From contig JAJZEE010000030.1 of assembly GCA_021805735.1 (NCBI GenBank), positions 1 to 36,652 on the forward strand: a DNA stretch of 36,652 bases. The letters are read 5' to 3'. Both the position numbers and the translations under genes were made by a program. The notes under the pieces were generated by a model, which saw only the letters and a program-made list of their open reading frames with translations, did no database searches and had not been told where the DNA came from. Shown here piece by piece: positions 15,855 to 24,439 of this stretch. Source of the DNA: Bacillota bacterium (GTDB lineage: Bacteria; Bacillota; Bacilli; Alicyclobacillales; SLC66). The first letter of the stretch is position 1, and the number at the start of each line of letters is the position of its first letter.

Positions 15855-17447
15855 TTGATCCTTTCAAACATAGACGGCTACGCGTTCGACTCAAACGGCG
15901 ATCGATTCGACGCCGTCGCGGTCGCAGATGGGCGCATCGTCGCGGTCGGAACTGCCGCAGACTTGTTTGACCGCTATCGACTGGCGCATCCTGAACGCCT
16001 GGACGGGCGTGGCGCGGTAGCATTGCCGGGATTCATCGATTCGCATCTGCATGTGTCGGGCGTAGCATCCACTCTCGCGGAACTCGATGTCGCGGATGCG
16101 CTCTCGATTGACGATCTCCTTGGCCGCATAGCGGCCTATGCGCGATCCCGCGAGCCGGGACAATGGATTGTCGGCGGTGGATTCGACGAAAACCGCTTTC
16201 CCGAACGCCGATTGCCCACTCTGGCAGAACTCGATCAAGCGACAGGCAATACGCCGCTCTTCTTGGCGCGGGTTTGCCGCCACGTTTATCTGGCGAACAG
16301 CGCCGCGTTTGCAGCCGCAGGCGTGGGTCGCGATACGCCCGATCCGATCGCTGGCTTTTTTAGCCGAGACGCGCGCGGAGAATGGACCGGGGCCGTTTAC
16401 GAACAGGCCGCGCTGCCGTTCTTGGCTGCCCTGCCGGATCGCTCCGACGAAGAGTGGATCGAGATTTTATCGAACGCCCTGTCGCAGCTCGCCCGTCTTG
16501 GAATCACAGAGATTCATTCGGATGACTGCCGCTATCTGGGCGGGTTTCTTCGCACAAGAGTCCTTCTGTCGCGCGCCCAGCAGAGAGTGCCCATCCGCAT
16601 TCACGAGCTGCTTTCTTTGGAGGATTGGCGGCAGGGGCGCCTGTCGCAAACGCCTTTGCCCACCAGATCAGACGACGGGCTGCTTACGTTTGGCGCCGTC
16701 AAACTATTTGCCGACGGTTCATTTGGCGGTCGAACCGCATGGCTGAAAGAACCGTACGTGGACGCGCCGCATACGGGACAACCGACATACACAAGAACGG
16801 AGCTTGGGCAGTTGGTGGAAGCGATTCACGCTGACGGATTCGCGGTCGCGATTCACGCCATTGGCGATGCGGCGCTTGACGCTGTGCTTGAGGCTTTGGA
16901 GGCCCATCCGCCCACCCCTGACGCGATTCTTCCCGATCGCATCGTACACGCCTCTCTCTTTAGTGAAGAGGCTGCGGCTCGCGCCGCAAAACTCGCGGTC
17001 GTCATAGACGTGCAACCGCGCTTCATCACGTCTGATCTGCCATGGCTCAGGGAACGAATCGGATCCCATCGAGTCAGACGCGCCTACCCCTTTCGATCGC
17101 TTCTGCAAGCGGGACTGAAGTTGGCGGGAGGGTCCGACGCGCCAGTGGAACCGGCGCCTCCACTGCTTGGCATGCACGCCGCCGCGACACGGCGCATCTT
17201 GGGGCAAACCGAGGTTTACGGCGGACACGAGAGCTTGACGATCGACCAGGCGATTCGGCTCTATACCAAAGACGGGGCGGTCGCGCGCGGGGGAGACAAG
17301 CGCACCCTCGAACCGGGATCTCCCGCGGACCTGGTGCTCCTTTCGAGAAACCCATTTGACTGCCTGGACGCGGACGAGTTGCTGAAGATCCAGATTGTCG
17401 GCACGGTCGTCGGCGGACGCCCGGTGTACTGGGCGGCGCGAGAATGA
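15855..17447 (+). CDS. Amidohydrolase, YtcJ-like (Amidohydro_3)
   Basis: A 530 aa metal-dependent hydrolase of the YtcJ/N-acyl-amide group in the amidohydrolase superfamily. It shows the metal HxH in GFIDSHLHVSG (H64, H66), VKLFADGSFGG (bridging Lys position), AIHAIGDAALD, RIVHASLF and the late metal Asp in GGSDAPVEP, followed by the DLVLLSRNP return strand. I chose a TTG at 15855, 12 bases after AAGGGGG and just after a strong extended -10; the open frame extends to 15615 but overlaps the VOC gene. Its stop overlaps the next start (ATGA at 17444). Probably cleaves an amide, carbamate or similar bond. The substrate is unknown. Confidence 0.86.
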   Translation: MILSNIDGYAFDSNGDRFDAVAVADGRIVAVGTAADLFDRYRLAHPERLDGRGAVALPGFIDSHLHVSGVASTLAELDVADALSIDDLLGRIAAYARSREPGQWIVGGGFDENRFPERRLPTLAELDQATGNTPLFLARVCRHVYLANSAAFAAAGVGRDTPDPIAGFFSRDARGEWTGAVYEQAALPFLAALPDRSDEEWIEILSNALSQLARLGITEIHSDDCRYLGGFLRTRVLLSRAQQRVPIRIHELLSLEDWRQGRLSQTPLPTRSDDGLLTFGAVKLFADGSFGGRTAWLKEPYVDAPHTGQPTYTRTELGQLVEAIHADGFAVAIHAIGDAALDAVLEALEAHPPTPDAILPDRIVHASLFSEEAAARAAKLAVVIDVQPRFITSDLPWLRERIGSHRVRRAYPFRSLLQAGLKLAGGSDAPVEPAPPLLGMHAAATRRILGQTEVYGGHESLTIDQAIRLYTKDGAVARGGDKRTLEPGSPADLVLLSRNPFDCLDADELLKIQIVGTVVGGRPVYWAARE

Positions 17448-18430
17448 ATCATCGAATCACCTTGCGCGCCCTGAACTGGCGCCCGGAGATCGACCCCAGT
17501 CCGCGCGCGCTGTTGGCAGATCTGGAGCATCGCTGTGGAGGCCGAGTCGACGCGAATGGGCTGTTCACCATGGCGAACGACTCAAACGATGGCGCCCCGA
17601 TCGCCGCAATCGTCCTGCCAGCCCACTTCTTCGGCTGCGCTGTCGCGGAAGTCCTGGGTCTGCAGCCGATTGATCACGCGGCCTTGCGGGCGGTGGCTGC
17701 AGCGCCTCGTTTCGCGTGGGAAGAGGCGCTCGACCTGTGCGCACAAGCGGCCCGACGAACGCGAAGCGTGCTCGTTCCCGGCACACACGTTCGCGCGTTC
17801 GGGAACTCGACCCGTCATGGCGCCTACGTCATTGCCCCAGATGGGTCCGTCCTGGCGCAGGTGTGGCAGACCCATCGATCCCGCAGCGAGGAGTGGCTCT
17901 TTGATGAGCGCGGCGACGAGTTGCCAATCTTCGAAACACCTGTCGGAAACATCGGCGTCATCGTCGGCAGGGACGCCTATTATCCAGAAACCGCGCGCAT
18001 GCTGGCGCTGCGCGGGGCGGATGTGATCCTGTCGCCGCAAGGGACGGCGGCCCCATTTAACCCGTGGCGGCAGCTGTCTGGCGTGTGGAAAGACGCGCAA
18101 CAGAACCAGATTTTCGCCGTTGAGGCGCATGTGCAAGGAACTATGTGGGGCCGATTCTTTGAAGGGCGTTCCGCCATTCTCGGCCCCTGCGAAATCACGC
18201 CAGATGGAAGCGGGTTTCTATCGGAACCGGGCGACGCGTTTTTGGAATCCGCGCCTTTGGAATCGACGCTTTCGGATAGCGAACCGCTGATACGGGAGGC
18301 GCAGGTGGGGCTACGCGAGCGCTCGCAGGCGCAGGCCGTCTTCTCCATTATTCCGCATTTGAATCCTGCGCTGTACAGAAATCAACCCTGGTGGCAAACG
18401 CCAGAGGGACCTGGGGGAAATCGGCCATGA
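17444..18430 (+). CDS. Nitrilase-superfamily pseudoenzyme lacking the Glu-Lys-Cys triad
   Basis: A 328 aa protein with the carbon-nitrogen hydrolase fold (VGNIGVIVGRDAYYPETARML aligns with the usual G-V-x-I-C-x-D-x-x-x-P-E block). All three catalytic positions appear changed: the Glu of the FPE loop is Ala60 (VLPAHFF), the Lys of the DKxHL loop is replaced near residue 143 (WQTHRSR), and the nucleophile Cys is Gly175. The scaffold is otherwise intact and full length, and both ends overlap neighbours by ATGA. It is therefore probably translated and kept, and I suggest a regulatory or structural partner of the active nitrilase next door. The alignment was made by eye. Confidence 0.8.
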   Translation: MNHRITLRALNWRPEIDPSPRALLADLEHRCGGRVDANGLFTMANDSNDGAPIAAIVLPAHFFGCAVAEVLGLQPIDHAALRAVAAAPRFAWEEALDLCAQAARRTRSVLVPGTHVRAFGNSTRHGAYVIAPDGSVLAQVWQTHRSRSEEWLFDERGDELPIFETPVGNIGVIVGRDAYYPETARMLALRGADVILSPQGTAAPFNPWRQLSGVWKDAQQNQIFAVEAHVQGTMWGRFFEGRSAILGPCEITPDGSGFLSEPGDAFLESAPLESTLSDSEPLIREAQVGLRERSQAQAVFSIIPHLNPALYRNQPWWQTPEGPGGNRP

Positions 18431-19662
18431 AAGCGTCCGCAAGCGTCCACGCGGCCGTCACGCGCGCAGCCTTGTCCACCCTGCTGTCCGCCGCGCGCGG
18501 CGCGGTCGCCTGGAAGACACGGCCAGCGGCCATCCGCGACGCCTTTGCGCGGCTGTCGCCCGGTGTCGCCGCGCGCGACAGCGACGCCAACCGCGTGCGG
18601 GTTGCCGCCGTGCAATGGCGAGCGACCCTCACGGCAACGGTCGCAGATTATGTCACGGAGATGGACGCGATCGTTCGCGAGAGCGCAACCCTCGGCGCAA
18701 CCGTCGTGGCCTTCCCGGAAAATAACGGCCTGGCCCTGCTCGGGCTCATCCCAGGAGCGAAACGGCTCGCGCGCGCCGCGCTTCCCCAACCGGGTAATAA
18801 AAACGCAGATAAACCTTCCGATCCGCCAGACTCTTCGCAAGAGGCTCGTTCTTCGCAGCCACCGGACTCTGGGCATGTGCCGGACTCCTTGCATCCACAG
18901 GACTCCCCACAAAAGAGCGCTGTGCTGTCGCCGATCGACGTATTTCGCATGATGAGTCCTTTTGTCGATCGCGTAGCGCGCGCCGTCTTTTCCGAGCTGG
19001 CCAAACGGCATCGAATGGTCATCATGGCAGGCAGTTTTCTAGTGACTGACGAGGAGGGGGGCGTTTGCAACACGGCCTATTCGTTTGACGAGACGGGTCG
19101 CTTGATGGGGACCCAGGACAAGCTGCATCTCGTTGATATGGAATCCACATGGGGACTGACTTCGGGACGAACGCTCGCAGCATTTCCCACATCCTTTGGA
19201 ACGCTCGCCGCTCCCGTGTGCATGGACGCGACGTATTTTGAAACCTTTCGAATATTGCTGTCGCTTGGCGTTGACATTGCCCTCTTGCCGATCGGAGACG
19301 CGGCGGAATACCGCGCTTTCTACGCGCTGCGAGGGATCTGGCCGCGCGTGCAGGAGAGTCCGATGTACGGAGTGAAGGCCGCCCTCGTCGGGGATCTGTT
19401 TGGGCAGACATTCACCGGCAAAGCGGGCGTGTTTGCTCCCATTGCCCTTACTCCAAAGCAGAACGGCGTGTTGGCCGAAGCTCTGACATATGATCGTTCG
19501 GAAATCGTGGCGGCTGATTTGGACATTCAGAGACTTCACATTTACCGAGAACAAGAGTGGGAGGACAACGACGTTCGGCCATCCCTCTACGAACGAGACT
19601 TGTCCGAATCATACGCGCGGCTGCGACTGGAAGCGGAACGGGCCAATCCCGGACAGCCGTGA
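18427..19662 (+). CDS. Carbon-nitrogen hydrolase (nitrilase superfamily), active-site intact
   Basis: A 411 aa nitrilase-fold hydrolase with the expected triad: Glu98 in AFPENNG, Lys232 in TQDKLHL and Cys265 in APVCMDATYFE. It is larger than the common 260-330 aa because of an N-terminal Ala/Arg-rich extension of about 55 residues and a Pro/Ser/Asp-rich insertion (about residues 122-165) with repeated PDS units, likely a flexible linker. The start is the ATG of the ATGA overlap at 18427. Co-expressed with an amidohydrolase and a catalytically dead homologue, it probably hydrolyses an amide or nitrile. The substrate is unknown. Confidence 0.86.
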   Translation: MKASASVHAAVTRAALSTLLSAARGAVAWKTRPAAIRDAFARLSPGVAARDSDANRVRVAAVQWRATLTATVADYVTEMDAIVRESATLGATVVAFPENNGLALLGLIPGAKRLARAALPQPGNKNADKPSDPPDSSQEARSSQPPDSGHVPDSLHPQDSPQKSAVLSPIDVFRMMSPFVDRVARAVFSELAKRHRMVIMAGSFLVTDEEGGVCNTAYSFDETGRLMGTQDKLHLVDMESTWGLTSGRTLAAFPTSFGTLAAPVCMDATYFETFRILLSLGVDIALLPIGDAAEYRAFYALRGIWPRVQESPMYGVKAALVGDLFGQTFTGKAGVFAPIALTPKQNGVLAEALTYDRSEIVAADLDIQRLHIYREQEWEDNDVRPSLYERDLSESYARLRLEAERANPGQP

Positions 19663-19840
19663 TGCTTGGTCTTGATCCATCGTGAGAAGTTCACTCCGGG
19701 TGTTTGCGCACAGTATGGGGAAACAGTGACGCGGGCAGCGGATTGTCTGAGGTGGTGGAGGGGCTGGGAACGGGTCTCAAGAGGGAGTCCTGCGCTGAAG
19801 ATCGCCATACGTATGGACATATCAATGTGAGGGATGAGAC

Positions 19841-20386
19841 TCAAGACAGCATCCGGTTCATCTCTTCCGATTGCACACCAAAATACTGTCGAAAGCCCGC
19901 CACGTCGATGCCTAGCTCTAAGAGGGCGACTCTGCCTGCAGTGGTCACGGTAAACTGCTTTTCCCCCATGGCCAGCCACTGTCGTTCCACCATTTTCTCC
20001 GTCATCGCGACACCCACTTCTCCTGCCAGATGGTCGTAACACGTACGGGCGCTGTGCAGAGCCTTCGTTTGAGCGGACTGTCGCAAGGAACGCACCTTCA
20101 CCGGTGGTGCGATCGTGATGAGCGATTCGAGCACATGTGCCACGTCTGCTGAGGCCAAACGAAAATATCGATGACGCCCGCGTGACAGCAAGGAAAGTAA
20201 GCCGCCGTCCACCAATTTGGCCAAATGAGTGCTGGCCGTTTGCGGAGTAATCCGGGCCTGACGGGCGAGTTCACCGGCCAAAAGGGTTTGCCCGCCAAGG
20301 AGCGCGAGCAGCATGGCCGATCGGGGCGGATCGGCGATCAGAGCGGCCATTTCGGCGATGTTAGGCGTGGTATTAATCGTAGTCAC
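19841..20386 (-). CDS. ArsR-type winged-helix regulator, possibly C-terminally short
   Basis: A 181 aa DNA-binding regulator. The N-terminal winged helix includes EMAALIADPPRSAMLLALL, ITPQTASTHLAKLVDGGLL and a beta wing ending RGRHRYFRL. The rest includes SARTCYDHLAGEVGV. Relatives I know continue for about 40 residues with a C-L-D-W...RR-H-L-A-G segment, which is absent here, so the gene may be truncated. The start is a GTG at 20386 but AGAGAG lies right against it; an ATT or other start nearby is possible. Divergent from a flavin reductase gene, its probable target, with palindrome CGAATGATTCG between them. Confidence 0.8.
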   Translation of the reverse strand: MTTINTTPNIAEMAALIADPPRSAMLLALLGGQTLLAGELARQARITPQTASTHLAKLVDGGLLSLLSRGRHRYFRLASADVAHVLESLITIAPPVKVRSLRQSAQTKALHSARTCYDHLAGEVGVAMTEKMVERQWLAMGEKQFTVTTAGRVALLELGIDVAGFRQYFGVQSEEMNRMLS

Positions 20387-20414
20387 CTCTCTTCGACCAT
20401 ACTTCGATGCTAGC

Positions 20415-20425
20415 CGAATGATTCG
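20415..20425. promoter_or_regulatory. Palindrome between ArsR regulator and flavin reductase
   Basis: CGAAT-G-ATTCG is an 11-bp perfect palindrome in the 90-base divergent region, a plausible ArsR-family operator. A TAGAAT hexamer near 20445 could be the -10 box for the reductase, but no clear -35 is seen. Confidence 0.4.
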
Positions 20426-20477
20426 TGAGTTACAATGGCAGAGTTAGAATAAGCACACCTGAAGGGGAGTCTGCATC

Positions 20478-21095
20478 CTGTCAAAAGCATCCAGCACGAC
20501 ACTTACACGTATCGTCAAGCCTAAAATCCTGTACTACGGCACACCAGTCGTTTTGCTGACCACCTTGAACGAAGACGGAACTTCCAACATCACGCCCATG
20601 TCGTCGGCGTGGGCTCTGGGTAATCGAGTGATTCTCGGACTGGGGGACGGCGGAAAGAGACTGGAAAACCTGAAACGTCACGGGGAATGCGTCATCAATC
20701 TCCCGGATCCCACCCTGTGGCGACAGGTGGAGGCGCTCGCGCCTTTAACCGGAAAGGATCCCGTACCCGACGCGAAGGTCCATCAATTTCGCTATGAAAA
20801 GGATAAGTTTGCTGCATCGGGATTGACCGCGTTCGCAGCGAAACATGTGCAGGCGGCATGTATCGCAGAGTGTCCGATTCAGATCGAAGGAAACGTCGTC
20901 GATATGCGACTGACCGGGGAGCCGGTTCGATTCGCAGTGGTGGAGGTCGAGGCGATCGCGGTGCACCCTCACGAATCGATGGTCATAGGGGAGTATCACA
21001 TTGATCCAGCCAAGTGGAGTCCGCTCATCTATAACTTTCGTCATTACTTCGGGCTCGGCTCAGAACTGGGGAAGACGTTTCGCGCCGAGGTGTAG
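20478..21095 (+). CDS. Flavin reductase-like FMN-binding split-barrel protein
   Basis: About 205 aa with the split-barrel fold of flavin reductases: ILYYGTPVVLLTTLNEDGTSN (residues 16-36, the opening strand), NITPMSSAW, LENLKRHGECVINLPD and the later GEYHIDPAKWSPL. It probably binds FMN and reduces it with NAD(P)H, or serves a partner oxygenase. The open frame begins after a stop at 20460 and holds no ATG, GTG or TTG before the first conserved strand; the best start is a CTG at 20478, 8 bases after AAGGGGAG. A later TTG at 20553 would remove the first strand of the fold. Divergent from an ArsR-type regulator. Confidence 0.78.
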   Translation: MSKASSTTLTRIVKPKILYYGTPVVLLTTLNEDGTSNITPMSSAWALGNRVILGLGDGGKRLENLKRHGECVINLPDPTLWRQVEALAPLTGKDPVPDAKVHQFRYEKDKFAASGLTAFAAKHVQAACIAECPIQIEGNVVDMRLTGEPVRFAVVEVEAIAVHPHESMVIGEYHIDPAKWSPLIYNFRHYFGLGSELGKTFRAEV

Positions 21096-21192
21096 TAGGG
21101 GATTGAGCTATCCCGCGAGAACCTGCGTGTCATCCATATGCTGCGAAATGAAGAGCTTGTCTGCAATAGGACGGGCTCTTTAAACGACCGAA

Positions 21193-21297
21193 TCAGTTCC
21201 AGATTTGCGGTCGCGCAATCCCCGCCATACGCAAATATGCAAATAACTGCCCGTTATGTACCGCCTCATGATAGGCAATGCGTGCAAGGAAGCCGCC
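21193..21297 (-). pseudogene. DinB-family C-terminal fragment
   Basis: The last 34 codons read as the end of a DinB four-helix-bundle protein: ARIAYHEAVHNGQLFAYLR with the conserved metal His in HEAVH, ending AGIARPQIWN. The remaining 120 or so residues are absent. It abuts an MFS fragment in the opposite direction, with the join near 21298-21307. Confidence 0.6.
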
Positions 21298-21307
21298 CGT
21301 GCCACAG

Positions 21308-21658
21308 GTGACCTGGGCGGTGACCGTGTACGCGATGGCGCTGATGTCGACGATGATGCTCTGGGAACGGTGGGCGGATCGCATCGGGCGGGTGTCAATC
21401 TTTTTGTGGGGACTTCTTCTCTTTGGTCTGTCGTCTGCCTTGTGCAGAGCGTCGTCATCGCTCACCCTTCTGATCGCAGCGCGCGCTGTACAAGGGCTCA
21501 GCGCTGCGATGGTACAGGCAACGGCCGCATCGCTTGTGACCACGGCCGTCGCGCCGGAGCGGCGCAATCTATCGCTGGGCGCCCTGGCGGTGTTTCAAGG
21601 CCTTGGACCGATCGCAGGGCCGAGCATCGGCGGCCTGGTCCTCGCGGTGATGTACTGA
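21308..21658 (+). pseudogene. MFS transporter fragment (DHA2-like, helices about 2-5)
   Basis: About 116 codons encode the middle of an MFS drug transporter: VTVYAMALMSTMMLW, motif A-like ADRIGRVSIFLWG, AARAVQGLSAAMVQA and GLGPIAGPSIGG. The first helix and everything after about helix 5 are absent, and no ribosome site precedes it. It is clearly a remnant, truncated on both sides. Confidence 0.68.
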
Positions 21659-21708
21659 CGTACAAGTTGCATGATCCACGTATTTGCGTGAATTCCGTTG
21701 TCTACCTC

Positions 21709-21739
21709 TTGAATATTATATATGAATGTAATATATTAC
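21709..21739 (+). promoter_or_regulatory. Sigma-A promoter with overlapping palindrome for GntR-EamA operon
   Basis: TTGAAT (21709-21714), 17-base spacer, TATATT (21732-21737). The -10 lies inside a perfect 12-bp palindrome, GTAATATATTAC (21728-21739), a likely operator for autoregulation by the GntR regulator just downstream. Confidence 0.68.
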
Positions 21740-21770
21740 TGTTACCAGAACGATTAGGAGAGGCCCCATA

Positions 21771-22436
21771 TTGCCAATTCCACAGAACTATTCACGGCCC
21801 GAACGTATGTCTGCAAAAGAGCGTGCGTTTCTTCAGATTCAAAGATGGATTGTCGATGGAACACTGCAGCCAGGTGAAAAATTGAGTGATGGAGATTTGG
21901 CGGAGGCTCTTGGGGTCAGCCGCACCCCCATCAGGGAGGCGCTTCAAACGCTTGAGATGCAGGGCTTCGTCGAGATGCACCGGGGTCGTGACACCAGGGT
22001 GACGACAATCACAAAAGACGATATCCATAAAATCTATCCTCCCCTGGCAGCCCTTCAATCCCTTGCGGCGGCGATGGCCGCCGGGTGCGCGACAGCGGAA
22101 TTCACCGAACGGCTGCGGACCACCAATGGAGAATTTGGGATGGCGCTCAAACGCAGAACGCCCTATCAGGCGATGGAACTCGATGAGGAGTTTCATAACG
22201 CCATCGTCGAACGTACGGAGAATCCGTACATTGCTTCTTTTACATCCCCCCTCCAACTGCATGTACGCCGTCTGAAATACGTGTTCTTTCACGATGTCAT
22301 GTTGTCGAACGAATCGGTCATCGAGCACGAGCAGATCATTACTGCCTTTGAACAGAAGGACCCGCAGCGGGCTGCGGAGGTCATGCGGCACAATTGGCTC
22401 AGGCCAATGGAGGAACTATCCAGGCGCCTGGAATAG
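21771..22436 (+). CDS. GntR family regulator, FadR/FCD subfamily
   Basis: A 221 aa regulator. The winged-helix domain covers about residues 12-75 (GEKLSDGDLAEALGVSRTPI, REALQTLEMQGFV, RGRDTRVTTI), followed by an FCD-type helical ligand domain (MELDEEFHNAIVE, EHEQIITAFEQKDPQRAAEVM). The start is a TTG at 21771 with AGGAGAGG 7 bases upstream. It is followed at 68 bases by two EamA transporters on the same strand and preceded by a promoter with a palindrome over the -10. It probably controls export of a small metabolite by those transporters; the ligand is unknown. Confidence 0.84.
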   Translation: MPIPQNYSRPERMSAKERAFLQIQRWIVDGTLQPGEKLSDGDLAEALGVSRTPIREALQTLEMQGFVEMHRGRDTRVTTITKDDIHKIYPPLAALQSLAAAMAAGCATAEFTERLRTTNGEFGMALKRRTPYQAMELDEEFHNAIVERTENPYIASFTSPLQLHVRRLKYVFFHDVMLSNESVIEHEQIITAFEQKDPQRAAEVMRHNWLRPMEELSRRLE

Positions 22437-22504
22437 TCTTTGGTGTTACCTGGGAGAGGCGGGCTGGTGTGGGGAAGACAGCAATAAGTTTTGGCGAGAG
22501 TGGG

Positions 22505-23416
22505 ATGTTGACTCGAACAGGTCGCATGAAGGGTGTTGTCATGGTGCTTGCCGCAGCCGTTCTTTGGGGGGTATCGGGAACGGCGGCTCAGGTGCTGTTT
22601 CAATACAATCAATTTAATCCGGGCTGGCTGGTCGCTGTTCGGATGATGGCATCCGGGTTGCTGTTGCTGCTGGCGGGTTCACTTCATTCCGGTCCGAAAC
22701 AGATTTTTCGCGTTTGGGTTCATCGCAAAGACGCATTCCGTCTGGTTCTGTTTAGCGTTCTTGGATTGCTCGGCGTTCAATACTCTTATTTTGCGTCGAT
22801 TGCAACGGGGAATGCCGCGACGGCTACCTTATTGCAATATTTGGGGCCGCTTTTCATCACCCTCTATCTGGCCGTCCGCTGGCGCCGTGTACCCAACATG
22901 TGGGAATCGTCGTCCGTCGTTCTTGCGCTGATCGGCACGGTTCTCCTGGTGACGGAGGGTAAGTGGCATGGACTCTCTGTGCCGGCGGCATCCGTCGTAT
23001 GGGGCCTATTGTCAGCGTTGACATTGGCGTTTTATACCCTGTACCCAAACGGACTGTTGCAACGATATGGCGCCACAGCGGTTGTCGGCTGGTCGATGAT
23101 CATTGGCGGTGTCAGTATGGCTTGCAAGAATCCGCCATGGGATTTTGTTGGGCACGGATCAACAGAGGCCTGGTTCTTGGTGGGGTTTGTCGTTGTATTC
23201 GGAACGTTGCTCGCCTTTTATCTTTATCTCACGAGTCTCCGATACATATCACCGTCGGAGACGAGCGTATTGGCTTGTGCCGAACCTCTGTCCGCAGCCA
23301 TTGTGGCGATCCTGTTTCTCCATGTGCACATGGGAACCATGGCTATGTTGGGCGGACTTTGCATCTTGGCTACGGTGATCATCCTGGCAGTCGAACGATC
23401 TTCGTACACTGCATAA
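22505..23416 (+). CDS. EamA (DMT) family transporter
   Basis: A 303 aa ten-helix drug/metabolite transporter with two EamA halves: MKGVVMVLAAAVLWGVSGTA at the start, LLQYLGPLFITLYL mid-way, and SPSETSVLACAEPLSAAIVA near the end. Such proteins export amino acids or other small molecules at the cytoplasmic membrane. The ATG at 22505 has only a weak GAGAG site; an ATG at 22526 fits the family start equally well. Sits between a GntR regulator and a second EamA gene, 24 bases before the latter. Confidence 0.84.
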   Translation: MLTRTGRMKGVVMVLAAAVLWGVSGTAAQVLFQYNQFNPGWLVAVRMMASGLLLLLAGSLHSGPKQIFRVWVHRKDAFRLVLFSVLGLLGVQYSYFASIATGNAATATLLQYLGPLFITLYLAVRWRRVPNMWESSSVVLALIGTVLLVTEGKWHGLSVPAASVVWGLLSALTLAFYTLYPNGLLQRYGATAVVGWSMIIGGVSMACKNPPWDFVGHGSTEAWFLVGFVVVFGTLLAFYLYLTSLRYISPSETSVLACAEPLSAAIVAILFLHVHMGTMAMLGGLCILATVIILAVERSSYTA

Positions 23417-23440
23417 TTCAATGAATGCAGGGGTGACCAA

Positions 23441-24388
23441 ATGGAGTATAGTTTTGAACGAACAGGTGTTGAGCCACTGAGCCCGACATGTCGCAGTGAG
23501 AATGCCTTCATTTCGTTCTATAAAAAAGTCTGGAATTCACGATGGACGGCTGACCTGGCCCTCCTGCTCGTTGCGCTCATCTGGGGAACGACCTACGCAG
23601 CTTCAAAGGATGTCGTGGCAACAGTTCCTGTCCTTCAGTTCCTCTTCATTCGATTCTCCCTGACGACAATGTTCATGCTGCCGCTGACGTTGGGTGCAAT
23701 TCGCAAGGCGGATCGCTCGACGTGGATAACAGGAGGCATCTTTGGGCTGTTTCTCTTCGCCATTTTTACACTGGAAACGTTCGGTGTGGCGTACACCTCG
23801 GCTGCTAACGCCGGGTTCATCATCAGCCTGTTTGCGGTGATGGTTCCGTTGATTGACAGCATCCTCTACCGCAGGCGGCCGAAGATGGGACTATTGGGCG
23901 CCGTGGTGTTATCCGTTCTTGGTACAGCTTTACTAACCATGCGCGGGAACCACATTCATATCAACATCGGGGATTTTCTGGTCCTTGGAGCAGCACTCTG
24001 CCGGGCGATACAAATGACATTCACCAAACGGCTGACGGACGGGAAGCCGATGGATTCTGGCGCGTTGACGACGATCCAACTCGGTGTCGTGGCTATCGGA
24101 TCCGGAGTTGTAAGTATCTTTCAGCATCCATCGCTTTCAGAACTTACACCTTCTTTTTGGATCATCACCGGATATCTGGCTGTCTTCGCCACGATGTTCG
24201 CATTCTTTGTCCAGCTCACCATGATTCGCCGCACTTCGCCGACGCGGGTGGCTGTACTCATGAGCAGTGAGCCTGTATTTGCGGCAGTCTGTTCGGTTTT
24301 ACTTCTCGGTGAACACCTATCCGTACTCGCTATGATTGGTGGGCTTTGTATCGTGGCAGGGATGCTTTGGGGGCGAAGAACTTCCTGA
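23441..24388 (+). CDS. EamA (DMT) family transporter, second copy
   Basis: A 315 aa ten-helix transporter of the same superfamily as the preceding gene but not a close duplicate. It has a cytoplasmic N-terminal extension of about 35 residues, then LALLLVALIWGTTYAASKD, TSAANAGFIISLFAVMVPL and RTSPTRVAVLMSSEPVFAAV. AGGGGTG lies before the ATG at 23441. The two could be separate exporters under one regulator or act as a pair. No substrate is evident. Confidence 0.84.
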   Translation: MEYSFERTGVEPLSPTCRSENAFISFYKKVWNSRWTADLALLLVALIWGTTYAASKDVVATVPVLQFLFIRFSLTTMFMLPLTLGAIRKADRSTWITGGIFGLFLFAIFTLETFGVAYTSAANAGFIISLFAVMVPLIDSILYRRRPKMGLLGAVVLSVLGTALLTMRGNHIHINIGDFLVLGAALCRAIQMTFTKRLTDGKPMDSGALTTIQLGVVAIGSGVVSIFQHPSLSELTPSFWIITGYLAVFATMFAFFVQLTMIRRTSPTRVAVLMSSEPVFAAVCSVLLLGEHLSVLAMIGGLCIVAGMLWGRRTS

Positions 24389-24439
24389 TGTTTTTTGCGA
24401 AACGCGGCTGTTCCGAAAAATCGCCGCAGGCGTATTTTC

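Noticed and set aside
19663-19840. Possible gene between the nitrilase and the ArsR regulator
   Set aside because: Short frames on both strands show no start signals or motifs.
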